A stretch of DNA of 64,000 nucleotides from positions 3,720,001-3,784,000 of the forward strand of contig NZ_CP016210.1 in NCBI RefSeq assembly GCF_001682385.1, in the 5' to 3' direction. Positions within the stretch are counted from its first letter, which is position 1; every line of letters starts with the position of its first letter. This document shows positions 1-8,675 of this stretch, one piece after another. The DNA comes from Azoarcus olearius (lineage in GTDB: Bacteria; Pseudomonadota; Gammaproteobacteria; Burkholderiales; Rhodocyclaceae). The notes beneath the pieces were generated by a model, which was not told where the DNA came from, made no database searches, and worked only from the letters and a program-made list of their open reading frames with translations. Position numbers and translations under genes: made by a program.

Positions 1-333
1 CGTGTCCTCGTCGAACCAGGTCACCAGGTCCACGCAGCCCAGCGCCGCCATCACCGCGAGCCGGTCTTCCAGCGGGTTCATCGGGCGGTCCTCACCCTTG
101 CCGAGGCGGCGCACCGAGGCGTCGGTGTTGAGCGCCACCACCATCGCCGCACCGAGCGCGCGCGCCTGGGCGAGGTAAGTGACGTGGCCGCGGTGCAGGA
201 TGTCGAAGCAGCCATTGGTGAAGACCAGCGGCCGCGGCAGACCCGACGCCCGCTCGGCAAGGGCTTCGGGCGGGCAGATCTTGCGTTCGAAATCGGGGCG
301 GGAGTAGCTGGCGCTGCCGGCGGGCGTGGTCAT
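1..333 (-). CDS. rfaE2: D-glycero-beta-D-manno-heptose 1-phosphate adenylyltransferase, partial (left edge)
   Basis: This enzyme would transfer AMP to D-glycero-beta-D-manno-heptose 1-phosphate, the last activation step towards ADP-heptose for the LPS inner core, in the cytoplasm. Only the first 111 codons are present; the rest lies beyond base 1. The nucleotidyltransferase signature is clear: [12 protein letters not shown] at about residues 39-50, where the HxGH pair binds nucleotide, then LNTDASV at about 68-74. The open frame starts just ahead of this domain, so it is the stand-alone second domain of RfaE/HldE and not the fused kinase form. Start ATG at 333 has no competing upstream Met. 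The next gene on this strand lies 78 bases upstream. Confidence 0.88.
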   Translation of the reverse strand, partial: MTTPAGSASYSRPDFERKICPPEALAERASGLPRPLVFTNGCFDILHRGHVTYLAQARALGAAMVVALNTDASVRRLGKGEDRPMNPLEDRLAVMAALGCVDLVTWFDEDT

Positions 334-411
334 AGGGCGTGCCTTCGGTTCGTTCGGGATGCCGCCGGAGCTGCGGGCGGAGGGCGGCATTCTAGCCGGG
401 CGCGGGCAAGG

Positions 412-2109
412 TCAGCCCGCCGGCAGCGGCTCGTAGTCGCCGCCCGGCGGGTCGGAAGGCGCCGCTTCACGCTCGTCGAGGGCGGCAAGGTGGCGGGCGG
501 CCTTGGCGGTCTGTTCAACCGCGCGGCGCAACAAGCTGGCCAGGCGCAGGCGCTCCTGCATCTCGCGGATGCCGAGTTGCGCGTGCGCGCCAGCGCCGAG
601 CAGGCCTTCCTTCAACCGGTCGTACTCCGCCTCCATCTCGGCCAGCACCACGTCGACCCGCAGCGCGGCGAAATCGGCCGCCCCGCAATCGGCGACCGCC
701 GACAGGCGTTCGGCCGAGTGGGCGAAGGCGCGCGCCGCGGTCGCCAGCGGCAGCGTCGGCATCGGCCCCAGCTGGGCGGCCAGCGCCACCGCGTAGCGGC
801 AGCAATCCGCCACGTTCTGCTGGTATTGCAGCACCCGCAGGCTGCGCGCCAGGCGGTCCGCCAGCACCAGCGGCACCACCGCGGCGTTGATGCGGCCGCA
901 GTAGCCCCCCACCGCGCCCGCGAGCGCGCCGAGCGCGGCGGCATCCCGGTTCACCGCCGCTTCATCCGGCGCGGCCGACGCGGCGTTCCGCAGGCAGGCA
1001 AGCGCCAGCGCCTGCGTGCGCCCCAGTTCCATCCGCAGCGCGCGCAGCGCCAGATCCGGCAGGCCAAGCGTGCTCGCATCCAGGAACTGCGGCCGCGCGA
1101 GCGCTTCCTCGGGGGTACGGAAATGACGGCCGAGCCAGTCGAGCAGGCGTCCGGCCGCGGGCACCATCAGCAGCACGCCGAGCACGTTGAAGGCGGAATG
1201 GAACAGCGCGATCGTCAGCGCGGGCGTCAGCGGCTGCCCCAGCCAGCCGCGCACCACGCCCAGCAGCCCGATCAGCCCGGGCAGCAGGATCAGCGCGACC
1301 GCGCCGGTGACGAGGTTGAAGAACACGTGCGAGGCCGCCAGCCGGCGCGCGTTGGCGGTGGCGCCGATAGCCGCGACGATGGCGGTGAAGGTGGTGCCGA
1401 TATTGGTGCCGATGACCATCGCGCACGCCGCCTCGATGCTCATCAGCCCGCTCTGCGCGGCGGTGATGACGAGGGCGATGACCGCGCTGGACGCCTGCAT
1501 CAGTACCGTGAGCACGGTGCCGACCGCGACCAGCATCAGGTAACCGCCCCAGCCCGGCGCGATGAACGTGGCCAGGTCCAGATGCGCGCCGACGCCGGAA
1601 AAGCTCTCCTTCAGCACGTCGATGCCGAGGAAGAGCACGCCGAACCCCGCCAGGGCCTGCCCCAGCGCGCGCAGGCGCAGAGCGCGCCCGGCCAGCAGCA
1701 GCGCGGCGCCGACGCCGACGATGGGCAGCGCGAAGGCATCGATCTTGAAACCGAAGCCGAGCGCCGCGACCAGCCAGACGTTCATCGTGGAGCCGACGTT
1801 GGAGCCGAAGATGACCCACAGCGCGTTGCGCAGCGACAGCAGCCCGGTATTGACGAAGCCGATGCTGGCGACGGTGACGGCGGTGGAGGACTGCACCAGC
1901 GAGGTGATCAACACGCCGGCAGCGAGGCCGCGCGCGGGCGTGGAGGTGGAGCGCTCCAGCAGGTCTTCCAGCGCGCGGCCGGCGGCCAGCTTCAGGCCGT
2001 CGGTCAGCAGGTGCATGCCGAGCAGGAAGAGCCCGATGCCGCCGAGCAGGCCGCTGGCGGCGGCGGACAGGGACAGCGCGGGCAGGAGGGCGGGGGCGGT
2101 CGTCTCCAG
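412..2109 (-). CDS. Na/Pi cotransporter family protein with C-terminal PhoU-like domain
   Basis: Membrane protein of the bacterial Na+/phosphate cotransporter II family (YjbB/NptA-like), predicted to move phosphate across the inner membrane. Two internally similar membrane blocks carry the family's QSSTAVTVA (about residue 78) and QASSAVIAL repeats, followed by a soluble helical C-terminal half resembling PhoU. The first ATG in frame is at 2016, but the frame continues upstream through a hydrophobic stretch (ALSLSAAASGLLGGIGLFLLG) that the family needs as its first helix. A CTG at 2109 preceded by AAGAGG at a good distance is therefore the more likely start, giving 565 residues. Transport direction and substrate are inferred from family only. 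It follows the CoA-transferase gene by 75 bases on the same strand. Confidence 0.85.
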   Translation of the reverse strand: METTAPALLPALSLSAAASGLLGGIGLFLLGMHLLTDGLKLAAGRALEDLLERSTSTPARGLAAGVLITSLVQSSTAVTVASIGFVNTGLLSLRNALWVIFGSNVGSTMNVWLVAALGFGFKIDAFALPIVGVGAALLLAGRALRLRALGQALAGFGVLFLGIDVLKESFSGVGAHLDLATFIAPGWGGYLMLVAVGTVLTVLMQASSAVIALVITAAQSGLMSIEAACAMVIGTNIGTTFTAIVAAIGATANARRLAASHVFFNLVTGAVALILLPGLIGLLGVVRGWLGQPLTPALTIALFHSAFNVLGVLLMVPAAGRLLDWLGRHFRTPEEALARPQFLDASTLGLPDLALRALRMELGRTQALALACLRNAASAAPDEAAVNRDAAALGALAGAVGGYCGRINAAVVPLVLADRLARSLRVLQYQQNVADCCRYAVALAAQLGPMPTLPLATAARAFAHSAERLSAVADCGAADFAALRVDVVLAEMEAEYDRLKEGLLGAGAHAQLGIREMQERLRLASLLRRAVEQTAKAARHLAALDEREAAPSDPPGGDYEPLPAG

Positions 2110-2184
2110 GATCGGCCTCTTGTTGTTGGTGGGCCCCGCCGCGCCGGGCGGGTGCCTGCCCCCGACTCTACACCGCCGCGCGGC

Positions 2185-3717
2185 TTACAACATCTGGCCG
2201 CCGCGCAGGTACTTCAGGTGCCAGGACAGCGCCTCGTCCAGCAGGTGCGGCGTCTGCTTGCCTTCGGAGTGCATCAGCGAGCGCTTGTAGTAATCCATCA
2301 GCGCCGGGCGGAAGTGCGGGTGCGCGCAGTTGTCGATGATCACGCGCGCGCGCTGCTTGGGCGACAGCCCGCGCAGGTCGGCCAGGCCCTGCTCGGTCAC
2401 CAGTACCTGCACGTCGTGCTCGGTGTGGTCCACGTGCGACGCCATCGGCACGATGCAGGAGATGTCGCCGCCCTTGGCCTGCGACGGCGTCATGAAGATC
2501 GAGATGTAGGCGTTGCGCGCGAAATCGCCCGAGCCGCCGATGCCGTTCATGATCCGCGTGCCCATCACATGGGTGGAGTTCACGTTGCCGTAGATGTCGG
2601 CCTCGATCATGCCGTTCATTGCGATCACGCCGAGGCGGCGGATCAGCTCCGGATGGTTCGAGATCTCCTGCGGGCGCAGGATGATGCGCTCGCGGTAGCG
2701 CGCGAGGTCGGCATTGAGTTCGGACAGCGCGGCCGGCGACAGCGAAAACGCGGTGGCGGAAGCGCAGCTGAGCTTGCCCGACTTGATCAGGTCGAGCATG
2801 CCGTCCTGCAGCACCTCGGTGTAGGCGGTGAGGTTGTCGAACGGGCCCTCGTTGAGCCCGGCCATCACCGCGTTGGCAATATTGCCCACGCCCGACTGCA
2901 GCGGCAGCAGGTTGGGCGGCAGGCGGCCCTTCTTCACCTCGTGCTCGAGGAATTCGAGGATGTGACCGGCGATGCGGCGGGAGTTCTCGTCCGGCGCGGA
3001 AAACGCCGAGTTGCGGTCCGGGGTATGGGTTTCGACCACCGCGATGATCTTGTCCGGGTCGCAACGCAGATAAGGTTCGCCGATGCGGTCGTCGGTCTTC
3101 AGCAGCGGGATCGGCTTGCGGTACGGCGGCAGCGCGGTGCCGTAGTAGATGTCGTGCATCCCTTCCAGCGCCGGGTTTTGCCAGCTGTTCACTTCCAGGA
3201 TGACCTTGTCGGCCTGATCCAGCCAGGTCTTGTTGTTGCCCACCGAGGACGACGGCACCAGGCGGCCGTCCTCCAGGATGCCCGCCACTTCCACCACCGC
3301 CACGTCGAGCTTGCCGAGGAAGCCGAACCACACGAACTGCGCGACCTGCGACAGGTGCATGTCGAGGTATTCCATCTCGCCGGCATTGATGCGCTTGCGA
3401 CAGGTGGGGTCGGACTGGTAGGGCAGGCGCAGCTCCACGCCGTCGACCATCGCGAGCGCGCCGTCGAGTTCGGGCGCGGTGGAGGCGCCGGTCCATACGC
3501 CGATCTTGAAGTTCTTGCCGTTGAGGTTGGCATCCATGATGCGCTTGGCGAGCGCGGCCGGCACCGCCTTGGGGTAGCCGGCGCCGGTGAAGCCGCTCAT
3601 GCCGACATTCACCCCGGACGGGATGAGGGCGGCGGCGGCCTCGGCGGACATGATCTTGTTGCGCAGACGCGGCGAGAGGACGCGGTCGGCGTTCGGGTTG
3701 GAAAGCGAGTTGGACAT
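2185..3717 (-). CDS. Succinyl-CoA:acetate CoA-transferase / acetyl-CoA hydrolase family
   Basis: Cytoplasmic class I CoA-transferase. Close resemblance along its whole 510 residues to AarC of acetic acid bacteria suggests it moves CoA between succinyl-CoA and acetate, bypassing or feeding the TCA cycle; propionyl-CoA:succinate transfer is the main alternative. Visible landmarks are SGFTGAGYPK near residue 41, the long stretch around LPLQSGVGNIANAV, and AYTEVLQDGML near residue 300, whose Glu forms the covalent glutamyl-CoA in AarC. VTEQGLADLRG and the C-terminal SWHLKYL region complete the fold. The ATG at 3717 is chosen because it matches the family N-terminus; the frame is open to an ATG at 3816, but those 33 residues look non-coding. 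A 270-base leader separates it from the upstream regulator gene. Confidence 0.9.
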   Translation of the reverse strand: MSNSLSNPNADRVLSPRLRNKIMSAEAAAALIPSGVNVGMSGFTGAGYPKAVPAALAKRIMDANLNGKNFKIGVWTGASTAPELDGALAMVDGVELRLPYQSDPTCRKRINAGEMEYLDMHLSQVAQFVWFGFLGKLDVAVVEVAGILEDGRLVPSSSVGNNKTWLDQADKVILEVNSWQNPALEGMHDIYYGTALPPYRKPIPLLKTDDRIGEPYLRCDPDKIIAVVETHTPDRNSAFSAPDENSRRIAGHILEFLEHEVKKGRLPPNLLPLQSGVGNIANAVMAGLNEGPFDNLTAYTEVLQDGMLDLIKSGKLSCASATAFSLSPAALSELNADLARYRERIILRPQEISNHPELIRRLGVIAMNGMIEADIYGNVNSTHVMGTRIMNGIGGSGDFARNAYISIFMTPSQAKGGDISCIVPMASHVDHTEHDVQVLVTEQGLADLRGLSPKQRARVIIDNCAHPHFRPALMDYYKRSLMHSEGKQTPHLLDEALSWHLKYLRGGQML

Positions 3718-3903
3718 TCTGGTATGGGCCTGGGCCTGTAGGTCTGACACGGCGCTCCCTCCAGGAACGCCACTTCTGCCTCCTCGCTCCCGCCCTGCGC
3801 TGTCGGTCCGCGGCACGGGACCGCGGAAGGGGAGATTCCGGCCTGCTGGCCGTGTTGTGATGGCGGCACAGGCGCGTCATCCACCGCGCCGGCCAAGCGC
3901 GGA

Positions 3904-3909
3904 ATTATA
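3904..3909 (-). promoter_or_regulatory. Candidate -10 element for the CoA-transferase gene
   Basis: A perfect TATAAT on the minus strand in the 270-base gap between the light-sensor gene and the CoA-transferase. No good -35 hexamer sits 16-18 bases upstream, so it may need an activator. It would leave a leader of roughly 180 bases that holds a 7-base inverted repeat (TCCGCGG at 3807-3813, CCGCGGA at 3821-3827). Inferred from base pattern only. Confidence 0.45.
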
Positions 3910-3987
3910 GAAAGCGCCCATTCGGTAGCGTATGGAAAAAGCTGATCGCGGCATTAGCGGGAGACGCGGCGCCGCGGCCCGGGAAAC

Positions 3988-4917
3988 TCAGCGGGGGGGC
4001 GGCACAGGGCGGGCGGCCCGCCAGGCGCGGACCGCCGCGGCGACATCGTCGAGCCCGTCGAACAGGCGGACGCCCTCGGGCTGGCGGCGCTGGCCCCGCA
4101 GCGCGGAACCGCCCGCCCACAGCGCCACTTCGGGCGGCAGCGCGTCGCGCAGCTGGCGCAGGGCCTCCAGCGCACGGCGCGGCGGATAGGCGGCGCTGAA
4201 CGACAGCCCGACCACGTCGAAGGCACCGGCCTGCGCGGCGGCGGGAATGTCGGCGAGCGGCGTTTGTGTGCCAAGGGAGACGCAGTTCGCGCCCTCCGGC
4301 ACCAGCGTCGCCTCGACCATCAACAGACCGAGCACGTGCAACTCATCGGGCAGCGTCGTCAGCAGCACGCGCGGCTGCCCGGCAGCCAGCGGGTGGGACA
4401 CGATGGCGCCACGCAACACGTTCTGCACCTGCTCGGTGTAGAGGTGCTCGTCGGCCACATCGAGTTCGCCCCGCAGCCAGGCCTCACCCACCGCCTCGTT
4501 GAGCGGCGCGACGGTTTCGGCGACGAAGCGCTGCAAGCCCTGCTTGAGCAGCAGTTGTTGCAGGGCGACCGCGAGTTCGGCGCGGCGATGCAGGCACACG
4601 TACTGCAGCAGCGACGGCTCCACCGCTGCGCCGCCCTCGGCGGCGGGCGCGCGCGCCGCGTCGAGCAACGCCAGCAGGGTCTCCGTGTCGGCCGCGACGA
4701 TTGCCGCCGGCCGTTTGCCGAAGTCGAGCAGGCGGCGGATCAAGCGCAGCTTGTCCACCTGCTCCGGCGGATAGAGGCGCTCCCCCTTGGCATCGCGCAC
4801 CGGCACCGGGAAACCGTAGCGGCGCTCCCAGACCCGCAGCGTGTCCTTGGCGAGCCCGGTGTCGCGCTCAACCGCAGCAATTCCCATCGCCCCTTCGACC
4901 CTGGACATCTCTTTCAT
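3988..4917 (-). CDS. litR: MerR-family regulator with adenosylcobalamin-binding light-sensor domain (CarH/LitR type)
   Basis: DNA-binding photoreceptor candidate. The N-terminal helix-turn-helix reads IAAVERDTGLAKDTLRVWE, typical of MerR proteins of this clade. The C-terminal half is a cobalamin domain: a tryptophan followed by nine residues and Glu-His (AWLRGELDVADEH), and an ExHxxG motif (ELHVLG). These are hallmarks of CarH and LitR, where adenosylcobalamin keeps the tetramer on DNA in the dark and light releases it. The start is uncertain: a TTG at 4953 and ATGs at 4941, 4917, 4908 and 4887 are all in frame. ATG 4917 is chosen because a palindromic operator ends exactly at it (4918-4932), which would otherwise be coding. 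It is divergent from the lipid operon at 5197. Function is from motifs; light response is inference. Confidence 0.85.
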   Translation of the reverse strand: MKEMSRVEGAMGIAAVERDTGLAKDTLRVWERRYGFPVPVRDAKGERLYPPEQVDKLRLIRRLLDFGKRPAAIVAADTETLLALLDAARAPAAEGGAAVEPSLLQYVCLHRRAELAVALQQLLLKQGLQRFVAETVAPLNEAVGEAWLRGELDVADEHLYTEQVQNVLRGAIVSHPLAAGQPRVLLTTLPDELHVLGLLMVEATLVPEGANCVSLGTQTPLADIPAAAQAGAFDVVGLSFSAAYPPRRALEALRQLRDALPPEVALWAGGSALRGQRRQPEGVRLFDGLDDVAAAVRAWRAARPVPPPR

Positions 4918-4932
4918 TTTGTCTTGGACAAA
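4918..4932. promoter_or_regulatory. Palindromic operator copy 1 (TTTGTCTTGGACAAA)
   Basis: A 15-base palindrome with arms TTTGTC and GACAAA. It lies immediately upstream of, or within the first codons of, the light-sensor gene, so it is a likely autoregulation site. Two more copies occur in the divergent region. Binding by the MerR/B12 regulator is inferred from position and symmetry. Confidence 0.65.
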
Positions 4933-4991
4933 CTGCTTCATTTCGATTGACAAGCCCGCACTTGAAACCTATCTTAGGGACGTAAATCGAG

Positions 4992-5006
4992 TCTGTCTAG
5001 GACAAA
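4992..5006. promoter_or_regulatory. Palindromic operator copy 2 (TCTGTCTAGGACAAA)
   Basis: Second copy of the same palindrome, with one change in the left arm. It is followed by CGTCGCAACACC, which resembles the bases after copy 3 (AACGCAACACC), so more than the core palindrome is shared. It lies centrally in the divergent region. Confidence 0.6.
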
Positions 5007-5142
5007 CGTCGCAACACCAGCATCACGGGAAATCATCCCGATTGCCGCTGCCTCCTCCGTAGCTTCGCCAGGCGGATGGGGATGTCGGACAGGTGCAGGA
5101 GGATCGTTGGCGCGGCGTTCGGCATTCAGGATGCTCGCTCTA

Positions 5143-5157
5143 TTTGTCCAGGACAAA
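5143..5157. promoter_or_regulatory. Palindromic operator copy 3 (TTTGTCCAGGACAAA) over a candidate -35
   Basis: Perfect-arm copy of the palindrome, 39 bases ahead of the first lipid-operon ATG. TTGTCC within it can serve as a -35; 19 bases later TACCGT could be a -10. A 19-base spacer is characteristic of MerR-controlled promoters. The promoter reading is tentative; the palindrome is seen directly. Confidence 0.6.
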
Positions 5158-5196
5158 AACGCAACACCTACCGTACGAACAGGGAGCTGAACCGTC

Positions 5197-6543
5197 ATGC
5201 AACGCGAGGACTTCATCGCCGATCACCGCCGCCCGACCCGCCGCGTCGCGGTCGTCGGCGCGGGCATCGCCGGACTCGCCAGCGCCTGGCTGCTGTCGCA
5301 GCGCTATGCGGTCACCCTGTTCGAGGCTGGCGACTATCTGGGTGGCCACACCCACACGGTCGACGTCGAGATCGACGGCCGGCCCGCCGCAGTCGATACC
5401 GGCTTCCTCGTCTTCAATCGGCGCACCTACCCGAATCTGTGCGCGCTGTTCGAACTGCTCGGCGTCGAGGCCACGCCCAGCGACATGAGCTTTGCGGTGA
5501 GCCTGGAGCGGCCGGCGCTCGAATGGGCGGGCAGCAACCTGGCGACGCTGTTCGCGCAGAAGCGCAACCTGATGCGGCCCGCCTTCATCCGCATGGTGGC
5601 CGACATCGTCCGCTTCAACCGCGAGGCCACGCGCATGGCGATCGCCGGCTGCGAGCCGGGCCTGAGCCTGGGCGACTACCTGGACCGCGAGCGCTATGGG
5701 CGCGGCTTCCGCGACTGGTATCTGTTGCCGATGGCGGCGGCGATCTGGTCCTGCCCAACGCGCGCGATGCTCGGCTACCCGCTCGCCACCTTCGTCCGCT
5801 TCTGCCACAACCACGGCCTGGTGCAGATCCTGCGGCGGCCGCAGTGGCTGTCGGTGCGGGGTGGCGGGCGCAAGTACGTGGACAAGCTGATCGCAGGGAT
5901 GCCGGACCTGCAGTTGCAGATGCGCACGCCGGTAAAGCAGATCGAACGGATGGAAGACGGAGTGCACGTGCTCAGCGCGCGCGGCGCACAGTGCTTCGAC
6001 GAGATCGTGCTCGCGTGCCACAGCGATCAGGCCCTCGCGCTGCTCGGCCGCGACGCCAGTGCGGAAGAACGTCACCTGCTCGGCGCCGTGCGCTACCAGG
6101 ACAACGAGGCGGTCTTGCATACCGACACCGCGCTGCTACCGCGCCGCCGCAGCACCTGGTCGGCGTGGAACTACCTGGCCGGCGAGGGCCGCGCGGACGA
6201 CCGCCCGGTGTCGGTCAGCTACCTCCTCAACCGCCTTCAGCCGCTGCCCTTTTCCACGCCGCTGGTGCTGTCGCTCAACCCCTTCCGCGCACCGGACCCG
6301 CGCCACGTCATCGACCGCTACACCTATGCCCACCCGGTGTTCGACCAGCGCGCGATCGAAGCGCAGGCCCGCCTGCCGCTGCTGCAGGGCCGGCGCCGCA
6401 CCTGGTTTGCCGGCGCCTGGACGGGCTACGGCTTCCACGAAGACGGCTTGAAGTCGGCGATGGCCGTGGCGCGGGGGCTGGACGTCGCCATCCCGTGGCA
6501 AACCGCCACCGCCGCCGGCGCGCGCGCGGGCATCGTCACATGA
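5197..6543 (+). CDS. FAD-dependent amine-oxidase-like protein (COG2907 type)
   Basis: Predicted flavoprotein of the NAD(P)/FAD-binding amine oxidase superfamily, 448 residues. The dinucleotide-binding loop VAVVGAGIAGLASAWLL lies at about residues 14-30, and LGGHTHTVDVEIDG and DTGFLVFNRRTYPN follow as in this subfamily. The C-terminal FAD contact region is FAGAWTGYGFHEDGLKSA. Homologues usually neighbour cyclopropane-fatty-acid synthase and DUF1365 genes, and a relative in Rhodobacter sphaeroides is tied to unusual (furan) fatty acids, so a lipid desaturase or oxidase role is likely, but the substrate cannot be read from sequence. AGGGAG lies 10 bases before the ATG. First gene of the operon behind operator copy 3. 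Confidence 0.85.
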   Translation: MQREDFIADHRRPTRRVAVVGAGIAGLASAWLLSQRYAVTLFEAGDYLGGHTHTVDVEIDGRPAAVDTGFLVFNRRTYPNLCALFELLGVEATPSDMSFAVSLERPALEWAGSNLATLFAQKRNLMRPAFIRMVADIVRFNREATRMAIAGCEPGLSLGDYLDRERYGRGFRDWYLLPMAAAIWSCPTRAMLGYPLATFVRFCHNHGLVQILRRPQWLSVRGGGRKYVDKLIAGMPDLQLQMRTPVKQIERMEDGVHVLSARGAQCFDEIVLACHSDQALALLGRDASAEERHLLGAVRYQDNEAVLHTDTALLPRRRSTWSAWNYLAGEGRADDRPVSVSYLLNRLQPLPFSTPLVLSLNPFRAPDPRHVIDRYTYAHPVFDQRAIEAQARLPLLQGRRRTWFAGAWTGYGFHEDGLKSAMAVARGLDVAIPWQTATAAGARAGIVT

Positions 6544-6622
6544 GCGCCGCCCTACCCGCGCCGCGCAGGCGCGCGCCCTCTCCCTCCGAAAGCCGCTCGC
6601 ATGACGGCAAGCGGGGCCTCCA

Positions 6623-7393
6623 GTGAGCGCCCTCGCCCCCAGCGTCTGCTTCGGCGCGGTCATGCATGAACGGCACGGCGCGGCGGCCAACCGCTTCGTG
6701 TATCGCGGGGCCTTCCTGCGCCTGCCGCTGAGCGCACTGCCCACGCTGCGGGTGCCGCTGCTCGGCACCGAACGCGCCAACCTGTTCTGGGTGCGCAACG
6801 CGGACCACGGCGCGCGCGACGGCAGCCCCTTGCTGCCGTGGGTGCGGTCGCTGCTCGCGCAGCACGGGCTGGCGCCCGCGTGCGACGGCGAAGTGGTGCT
6901 GCACACCATGCCGCGCGTGCTCGGCTACGTGTTCAACCCGGTCAGCTTCTATTACTGCCACGACCGCAGCGGTGCGCTGCGCGCCGTCATCGCCGAGGTG
7001 AACAACACCTTCGGCGAACGCCACAACTACCTGGTCCATCACGACGACCTGCGGCCGATCCTGCCGGCGGACCAGTTGCTCGCGCGCAAGGTCTTCCACG
7101 TGTCGCCCTTCTTCCCGGCGCGTGGCGAATACCGCTTCCGCTTCAGCACCCACGGCGCGGTGCATACCGTCGCCATCGACTACTGGGAAGGCGGCGAGCG
7201 CCGGCTGAGCACCCGCGTCAGCGGCAGCGCGCGTCCGCTGTGCCGCGCCAGCCTCATGCACTGGCTGCTGCGCCAGCCGCTCGCCACCTTCGCCGTCCTT
7301 GCCCGCATCCATTGGCAGGCGCTGCGCCTGGTCGTCAAAGGCGCCGCCTTCCACCGCAAGCCCCAGCCCCCACTCGAGGAGACCAGCCGATGA
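6623..7393 (+). CDS. DUF1365 domain-containing protein
   Basis: A 256-residue protein of the DUF1365 family, cytoplasmic or membrane-associated, biochemical activity unknown. Family features seen are the opening VMHERHGAAANRFVYR, FNPVSFYYCHDRSG, EVNNTFGERHNYL and KVFHVSPFFP. Members are almost always sandwiched between the flavin amine-oxidase-like protein and cyclopropane-fatty-acid synthase, as here, which implies a shared lipid-modification job. The start is a GTG at 6623; an ATG at 6601 is out of frame. The stop overlaps the next start in an ATGA, so translation is probably coupled. Confidence 0.85.
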   Translation: MSALAPSVCFGAVMHERHGAAANRFVYRGAFLRLPLSALPTLRVPLLGTERANLFWVRNADHGARDGSPLLPWVRSLLAQHGLAPACDGEVVLHTMPRVLGYVFNPVSFYYCHDRSGALRAVIAEVNNTFGERHNYLVHHDDLRPILPADQLLARKVFHVSPFFPARGEYRFRFSTHGAVHTVAIDYWEGGERRLSTRVSGSARPLCRASLMHWLLRQPLATFAVLARIHWQALRLVVKGAAFHRKPQPPLEETSR

Positions 7394-8673
7394 ATGCCGC
7401 CGAATCGCAACTCCCCCGCCCCGGCGTCCTGGAGCGCCCGCCCGCGGGCGCGGCGGGGCTCACCGGGCAAGACGCCGCACTGCCCCGTGGCGCGCGCCTC
7501 GCGCTGGACATGCTGGACCGCATCGAAGGCGGCAGCGTGGCGCTGACCCTGCCCGACGGCGGCACCTACTGCCTCGGCCGCGGGCCGCAACGCGCCCACC
7601 TGCGGGTGCGCGACCTCGGGATGTTCGACGCCGCGCTGGCCCACGGCGACATCGGCTTCGGCGAGGGCTACATGGAGGGCGACTGGGACTGCGCGGATGG
7701 CGACGAACTGGCCGCGCTGCTCGGCCTGCTCGCCACCAACCGCAAGGTGCTGGACACCGCCATCCGCGGTCGTTTCCTGCGCCTGCTCGGCCACCGCCTG
7801 GCCCATCTGTTCAATGCCAACACCCGCAGCGGCGCGCGGCGCAACATCGAGGCCCACTACGACCTCGGCAACCGCTTCTACCGGCTGTGGCTGGACCCCA
7901 CGATGTCCTACTCGGCCGCGCTGTTCGCCGACGGCGACGACCAGCCCGATGCCGACCGTCTGGCCGAGGCCCAGCGGCGCAAGTACCGCCGCGTGCTCGA
8001 CCAGCTGGGCGCCCGCGCGGGACAGACCGTGCTCGAGATCGGCTGCGGCTGGGGCGGCTTCGCCGAGGTGGCGGTGCAGGAGTATGGCTGCCGCGTGGTC
8101 GGCCTCACGCTGTCGCCCGCCCAGCTTGGCTATGCGCAGGCGCGCGCGGCCGCGGGCGGTTACGCCACCGAGGCGGAATTCCGGCTGTGCGACTATCGCG
8201 ACGTCGAGGGGCGCTTCGACCACATCGCCTCGATCGAGATGATCGAGGCGGTCGGCGAGGCTTACTGGCCCACCTATTTCCGCCAGATCGCCCGCCTGCT
8301 TGCGCCCGGCGGCCGCTGCGTGGTGCAGGCGATCACGATCGACGACGCGCTGTTCGCGCGCTATCGCCGCGGCACCGACTTCATCCAGCGCTACATCTTT
8401 CCGGGCGGCATGCTGCCGGCGCCTGCGCAGATCCGCCGCCACAGTGCGCGCGCCGGCCTCGCCATCACCGACGACTTCGGCTTCGGCGACCACTACGCCC
8501 GCACGCTGGCGTGCTGGCGGCAGCGCTTTGACGCGCAGGGCGAAGCCCTGGCACGGCTCGGCTTTCCGGCGCGCTTCACGCGCATGTGGCGCTTCTATCT
8601 CGCCTACTGCGAAGCCGGCTTTCGCAGCGGCGACCTCGACGTACGCCACTACACCTTCTCGCGGCGGGGCTGA
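7390..8673 (+). CDS. cfa: Cyclopropane-fatty-acyl-phospholipid synthase family methyltransferase
   Basis: SAM-dependent methyltransferase that would add a methylene or methyl group to the double bond of phospholipid acyl chains at the membrane. In 427 residues the SAM loop VLEIGCGWGGFAEVA is at about residue 216, preceded by the family's IEAHYDLGNRFYRLWLD and SYSAALF. ASIEMIEAVGE and FIQRYIFPGGMLP carry conserved Cfa residues. The N-terminal 100 residues form the Cfa lipid-binding domain. Its ATG overlaps the DUF1365 stop and has GAGGAG upstream. Whether it makes cyclopropane, or a methylated intermediate for furan fatty acids as in the Rhodobacter pathway, cannot be decided from sequence. 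Confidence 0.92.
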   Translation: MNAAESQLPRPGVLERPPAGAAGLTGQDAALPRGARLALDMLDRIEGGSVALTLPDGGTYCLGRGPQRAHLRVRDLGMFDAALAHGDIGFGEGYMEGDWDCADGDELAALLGLLATNRKVLDTAIRGRFLRLLGHRLAHLFNANTRSGARRNIEAHYDLGNRFYRLWLDPTMSYSAALFADGDDQPDADRLAEAQRRKYRRVLDQLGARAGQTVLEIGCGWGGFAEVAVQEYGCRVVGLTLSPAQLGYAQARAAAGGYATEAEFRLCDYRDVEGRFDHIASIEMIEAVGEAYWPTYFRQIARLLAPGGRCVVQAITIDDALFARYRRGTDFIQRYIFPGGMLPAPAQIRRHSARAGLAITDDFGFGDHYARTLACWRQRFDAQGEALARLGFPARFTRMWRFYLAYCEAGFRSGDLDVRHYTFSRRG

Positions 8674-8675
8674 CC

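Noticed and set aside
184-3741. A 1185-codon open frame on the plus strand
   Set aside because: It lies antisense to the transporter and CoA-transferase genes; its Arg/Gln/His-rich product is typical of a high-GC shadow frame. The same holds for the 1010-codon frame at 18538-21570 and the 1072-codon frame at 59841-63059.
5083-5091. TGTCGGACA as a fourth light-sensor operator
   Set aside because: It has the TGTC/GACA core, but a 1-base spacer and no TTT/AAA flanks, unlike the three good copies.
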